64,000 bases of DNA from Mortierella sp. BCC40632 (Eukaryota; Mortierellomycota; Mortierellomycetes; Mortierellales; Mortierellaceae). Every line of letters starts with the position of its first letter. Within the stretch, counting starts at the first letter, position 1. A program made the translations under genes and the position numbers. Below the pieces are notes generated by a model. The model worked only from the letters and a program-made list of their open reading frames with translations, was not told the DNA's origin and made no database searches. Below are positions 60,271-64,000 of this stretch, piece by piece. The stretch spans positions 682,001 through 746,000 of the forward strand of contig WAEK01000009.1 in assembly GCA_011634665.1 (NCBI GenBank), read 5' to 3'.

Positions 60271-61291
60271 GTATTATCGTTTAGCGAACAGGGAAGGTAA
60301 TTCGTTTCAAGCAGGAATAGAGGTGCAACAAAATGGAGAGGAAAGTAGCTGGAAGAGGTAAAAAAAGGAAGAAATGCAAAGCGAGTATGGTCCCAACTTG
60401 TCGTACCTTTTAACCACCTTTTTTTACTTTTCATCTTCGTTCCACTTGACTAACATCTCGTTTCTCGTGCCTGATGCCACCGAATACAGATGCCTATCTC
60501 TCCTTCGCTCAAGCACTCTCGCTTCTGCCCTTTAGCCTTCCCCCTCTCCCACACCTACTTTTTTTCATTTACACAACTCACTCTGTCAGACCATTGTTGA
60601 GCCAGAGAGGACAGCATTGGTAGGACGACATGACTACTCCATTCAGCGAGCCTCGATCTCAGTGCTAAACTAGGAAATGCCTGTCGGTCGACCCTTTTCC
60701 TTACTTTCAAAGGGGGAGGGGGCATGTTGATTCCCAAGCGTCCTTTGTTTATTCCTAAAAAGTGCTAGTAGAGTTGAGCTAGCAGTCATGACCCACCAAA
60801 CTGCGGCTCCTAGTTGGTGTAAAGCAATGAAAGAGTAGATGTGGTACTACTTAGGGTATAGGATAGATCAGGGTTGTCGAGACATCATGATCAGCACTTG
60901 GATGCTCAGAGCCAGGTATCTTATGTGAAGGAGGGACGGCGCAGAGTTAATATTTTCTATTGACTTGCACACGTGCGAATGACCTAATTTTCCTCCTTGA
61001 ATGTCCTCTTGCCGCCCTTCTGCAACTATCGCCATAGTGAACATCAAATTAACCGTTCTGTATGTGCGACCAAGTCTTTAAATCGAAGAGCACACAAAAG
61101 CTCCACGATATTGGCCTGCGCTGTAGATGCTCAACACAAATCTTGCTTTATTGTCACAAGTGGTTCCAATTTGGTCTTACAGGAAAGTCAATTTGTCAAC
61201 AGTTTAATAGGACCAGATGTCCTACAGACAGTTGGTCACGCTTTATGGTTGCCTATCTATTAGTCTGTGCGGATTGCTAATGGCAGATGTG
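60271..61291. other. Intergenic region between the PUF and GTP cyclohydrolase genes
   Basis: About 1.0 kb. The PUF-proximal part probably contains its promoter. ORFs at 60997-61263 overlap in several frames and have no family resemblance; they are more likely the 3' flank of the GTP cyclohydrolase gene. No repeats of note. Confidence 0.5.
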
Positions 61292-62823
61292 TTAAACCCC
61301 GTTACGCCTGATCAACGACAAAAACTCCTCTCTTGTCTTTGCATTGTCACGGAATACTCCAAACATCGAACTCGTAATAGTATTGCTTCCTGGTTTCTGG
61401 ACTCCGCGCATGACCATGCATAGATGGCTATAAATATGGTATGGTGGTTTGGTTTGGTATGGTATAGGATTGTTGGCATCAGGGAATCATGACATCTTAC
61501 TTGTACCCAGCCACAAGGACAAAAAACAGCGTTGCATACCTTGCCTCCATGACCACAGCAACACCCTGTGGTTTCAATAGCTCCTGCAAGGCCATAGCCA
61601 CCTGTTTTGTCAAGCGTTCCTGAACTTGAAGACGCCGACTAAACATCTCAGCCAAACGTGCAATCTTGCTTAATCCAACAACCTTGCCATTCTCTGGGAT
61701 ATAGCCAATATGAATCTAAAGCAGCCAACAACCGATTTAATAGCCATAAATGCCATAGTAAAAAGTGCGAAAACTTAAATCTTAGCAAGGCTCTACTGAC
61801 CTTTCCAGTGAAAGGAACCATGTGGTGTTCACAGAGGGAGAACACATCAATATTCTTAACGATAACCATTTCATCGTGGTCTATTCAGAGAGGCAACCAT
61901 GCACTATAAGCTTCCTTGTCTCAATAGATTAAGGAGCAGCATTGGCTCTTTTTCTTGATTTTACCTTCTTGAAAGAGAGCCTTGTTCATCAAATCTATGT
62001 AGATTGGTTCACATATAAGCAAGCTAGGAGAATGGAGAATAGTTGCATCTTATTCTGCCCGATTTCTTACGTGTTACGCTTTCTTCGTATCCCTTCGAGA
62101 AGAACATTAGAGCCTTTGCGTATCGCTCAGGTGTCTTGAATAGTCCTTCTCGGTCAGGATCTTCGCCGATGCACTCAAGGATTGTACGGACGGCGCCTGC
62201 GATCCTGTCAATCCTGGCTGCTCTTGACTCCTCTGTATCTTCACGGCGTTCTCGGGCCCCGATACCTGTTTAAGGGAAATGAAGACAAGATAGAGTTGAT
62301 ACGGCATCCAGTGTCTTCTGCTTAAATTGTGTTGTTACAATGCCTCCTATCACAAGATCAGAGACAGCAAGAGTAACATACTAGGGAAGCTTAGTCCATC
62401 AAAGTCAATTGGGGAGGCACCCCGGGCGTGAGGCGACTCTCCACGCATATAGCTGCGTCCCGTGCTCTGCGAATGTCCTGTTAGAGCGTGCACTGGTGTG
62501 GGCACAACCACCTTGGGATGAACGAGTCTAAGGGTTCCATTTAAGGTCAACCAAGGACGTTGGTTAAGCAGAGAAACATAGCAGATTGAAGGTCCCACCA
62601 ATGCGCCCTCTTATGGACAAGCCGTGATACAATCGTGGTCTTCGGTCAAGAGAGATTAAGCGTGAGTGTCAGCCTCACGATGCTTGATTCTTTAATTCGC
62701 TGGCATGAACTGATGCCGATCCACCGGGATCCGCTGTTCAAAAAGCCCATCAGCGTGGAAATGCTAGGATGTCTCTTACTGAACATGATCCGATGCAATC
62801 TTGAGGTCGATGTTGTTGGACAT
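61292..62823 (-). CDS. GTP cyclohydrolase I
   Basis: Seven exons in phase: 62823-62780, 62527-62382, 62265-62071, 61994-61965 (30 nt), 61880-61801, 61715-61540, 61427-61292 (268 aa). The protein starts [15 protein letters not shown], has a low-complexity leader, then [80 protein letters not shown] and [20 protein letters not shown]. It ends with [19 protein letters not shown] and [11 protein letters not shown]. The Zn ligands are visible: Cys and His of SLCEHH and Cys of HLCM. The enzyme converts GTP to dihydroneopterin triphosphate, the first step to folate and tetrahydrobiopterin. Its length and order are normal for the eukaryotic enzyme. The first exon holds only 44 coding bases and was placed by phase and splice sites (A|GTAAGAG donor). 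Confidence 0.92.
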
Positions 62824-63173
62824 TTTGCTAAAAGAGAGTGTGAGAGAGTGTGTGGGGAGGAGCGGAGACTCAAGGCAAGTGTGGGGTGGTTTGCCTGACT
62901 CAGGAGGAGTGGCTGAGTGCAAAACCCCTCCAAGACCTAAAGCTGAGCTCCTTTGGTCGTAATCCTTTTCCCTTTGCACCGGTTTTCAAGACCCTTGGCC
63001 GTTGCGCACAGATCACATGTATACTTTTATACTGTGCAGCAATCAATCATCTACAGGAACAAGGCCACAACAGGCTACTGTTGAGTGTTAAGCAGGCTCA
63101 ATATACTACCTGGAGGCGATGTCTCCTACTCGTTGTTCATGGTGGCGAGAGGCGCCCAGAAGAGCATCAGGCT

Positions 63174-63599
63174 ATGAGTTACATGCCAGGATACGAGGTG
63201 ACGGATCTCAGGTTCGTCCAACGGAAAGCTGTAGACGACTCCCAATACCTCAAACATCCAGAATCATTCATTGATTGGACAGAGCTATCTTACGCTAACA
63301 GCGGAGGGGATGGAGGCAAAAGGCGTCTGAGTGGATGCGAAGGTGACAACCACGCTCTAAACAGTATGGAAAAGATTGACCACGAGCAAATCATGAAGTC
63401 TCAGTTGTTTGTTGGGCGATCCTCAACTCCAGGTCCAACGAGGGGAGGAGGTGTTGCCCTACAGAAATGGCAGAGCATCTATGAAGTAGTCCCAAAGATG
63501 ACCGCTTTTGGCATGTGGGACTACCACAACGCGCCTGGTCAGCTGTTTGGCGTACTAGCTATTACTGGGATCACAGCATTAGTGACAACGCTTGGATGA
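63174..63599 (+). CDS. Uncharacterised ORF (141 codons)
   Basis: Open frame from the first ATG, MSYMPGYEVTDLRFVQRKAV, through FIDWTELSYANSGGDGGKRR and QKWQSIYEVVPKMTAFGMW to a hydrophobic end LFGVLAITGITALVTTLG. The same frame stays open upstream to about 62850 without an ATG. Composition is protein-like. It could be a small gene or an internal exon. No family was recognised. It is divergent from the GTP cyclohydrolase start. Confidence 0.3.
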   Translation: MSYMPGYEVTDLRFVQRKAVDDSQYLKHPESFIDWTELSYANSGGDGGKRRLSGCEGDNHALNSMEKIDHEQIMKSQLFVGRSSTPGPTRGGGVALQKWQSIYEVVPKMTAFGMWDYHNAPGQLFGVLAITGITALVTTLG

Positions 63600-63628
63600 A
63601 AGAGTACTAAGAGGGTATACAAAGAACT

Positions 63629-63856
63629 TTGGATATGGGTTCATCCTTCTTCGATAGAGATCAAAGCTCCCAGCGAATGGCGATGGCATCCATTCCAAAG
63701 AGTATTCTGGAAGACCGAGGGTTACCCTCAATTTACTATCGGAATACTAGAACAGTAGGCTCTTGGCGTATGGATGGAGCGGACCAAATCTTGAGATTGA
63801 GGGGCCGTGTAACCAAGACAACGAAAAATGAAAGCTCATCTCAAATGTCAGCTTGA
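63629..63856 (+). CDS. Uncharacterised ORF (75 codons)
   Basis: Frame beginning MDMGSSFFDRDQSSQRMAMA and ending SSSQMSA, directly downstream of the previous ORF on the same strand. It might be a further exon of the same gene or chance. No domain, signal peptide or recognisable splice junction was found. The window ends 144 bases later. Confidence 0.15.
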   Translation: MDMGSSFFDRDQSSQRMAMASIPKSILEDRGLPSIYYRNTRTVGSWRMDGADQILRLRGRVTKTTKNESSSQMSA

Positions 63857-64000
63857 CATGTGGCGGCAAAATAGTATCGGATCCCAGTGGCGGTTTGAAA
63901 GAAATAGAGTAGTCGACGTGTTCAGGAAGGTACTTCGGATGGGATGAGTTCTTCGTTTACACTACCTTAGTTCATTGATGAAAGATGCCGTTGTCTGGAG

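Noticed and set aside
62850..63173. N-terminal extension of the 63174-63599 ORF
   Set aside because: Open but without an ATG, and it overlaps the promoter side of the GTP cyclohydrolase gene.

Overview
The window is nuclear DNA from a filamentous fungus, most probably a Mortierella-like Mucoromycota species. This is inference: every recognisable gene is eukaryotic and intron-rich (2 to 9 exons, GT-AG introns, branch sites such as CTAAC). The genes include fungus-specific families (Vps3844, HAL/SAT4-type kinase, kelch-transmembrane proteins) alongside genes absent from budding yeast but kept in early-diverging fungi (GCLM, mitochondrial EF-P, AAGAB p34). Long CT/GA microsatellites and homopolymers litter introns and intergenic DNA. 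No bacterial operon, CRISPR array, rRNA or convincing tRNA was seen. All gene models were assembled by hand from splice signals and reading-frame phase, so coordinates span start to stop including introns.

Layout. 1-169: C-terminus of an unknown gene. 519-1756 (-): NF-YC/HAP5. 2.4-4.6 kb: weak, unassigned ORFs. 5196-6523 (+): mitochondrial EF-P. 6749-8584 (-): kelch-TM protein 1. 9340-12417 (+): arabinokinase-like glycosyltransferase. 13019-16451 (-): mitochondrial PPR protein. 17229-18134 (+): His-rich protein with a Cys-rich hydrophobic tail. 19920-22300 (-): kelch-TM protein 2, paralogue of protein 1. 22.3-25.7 kb: microsatellite-rich gene desert. 25687-32273 (-): phospholipase D, divergent from 33929-36057 (+): lysophosphatidic acid acyltransferase. 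36496-38403 (+): RWDD1/GIR2. 38843-40648 (+): GCLM. 41435-44081 (+): AAGAB/p34. 44.1-49.4 kb: gene-poor. 49365-51153 (+): HAL/SAT4-type kinase. 52381-54179 (-): Vps3844. 54.3-55.9 kb: weak ORFs. 55912-60270 (-): Pumilio protein with IQ motif. 61292-62823 (-): GTP cyclohydrolase I. 63.2-63.9 kb (+): uncharacterised ORFs.

The genes are mostly housekeeping and not a cluster. The main functional link is the divergent pair PLD/LPAAT, both producing phosphatidic acid. The most notable sequence features are a GC-AG intron in PLD, several micro-exons (12, 27, 27 and 30 nt), an initiation codon split from the rest of its gene in a 4-nt coding exon, an Arg at the tip of the EF-P decoding loop, a PUF protein combining IQ, coiled-coil and PUM domains, and a sense-strand pyrimidine tract upstream of most start codons. 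I found no convincing new multi-gene system.
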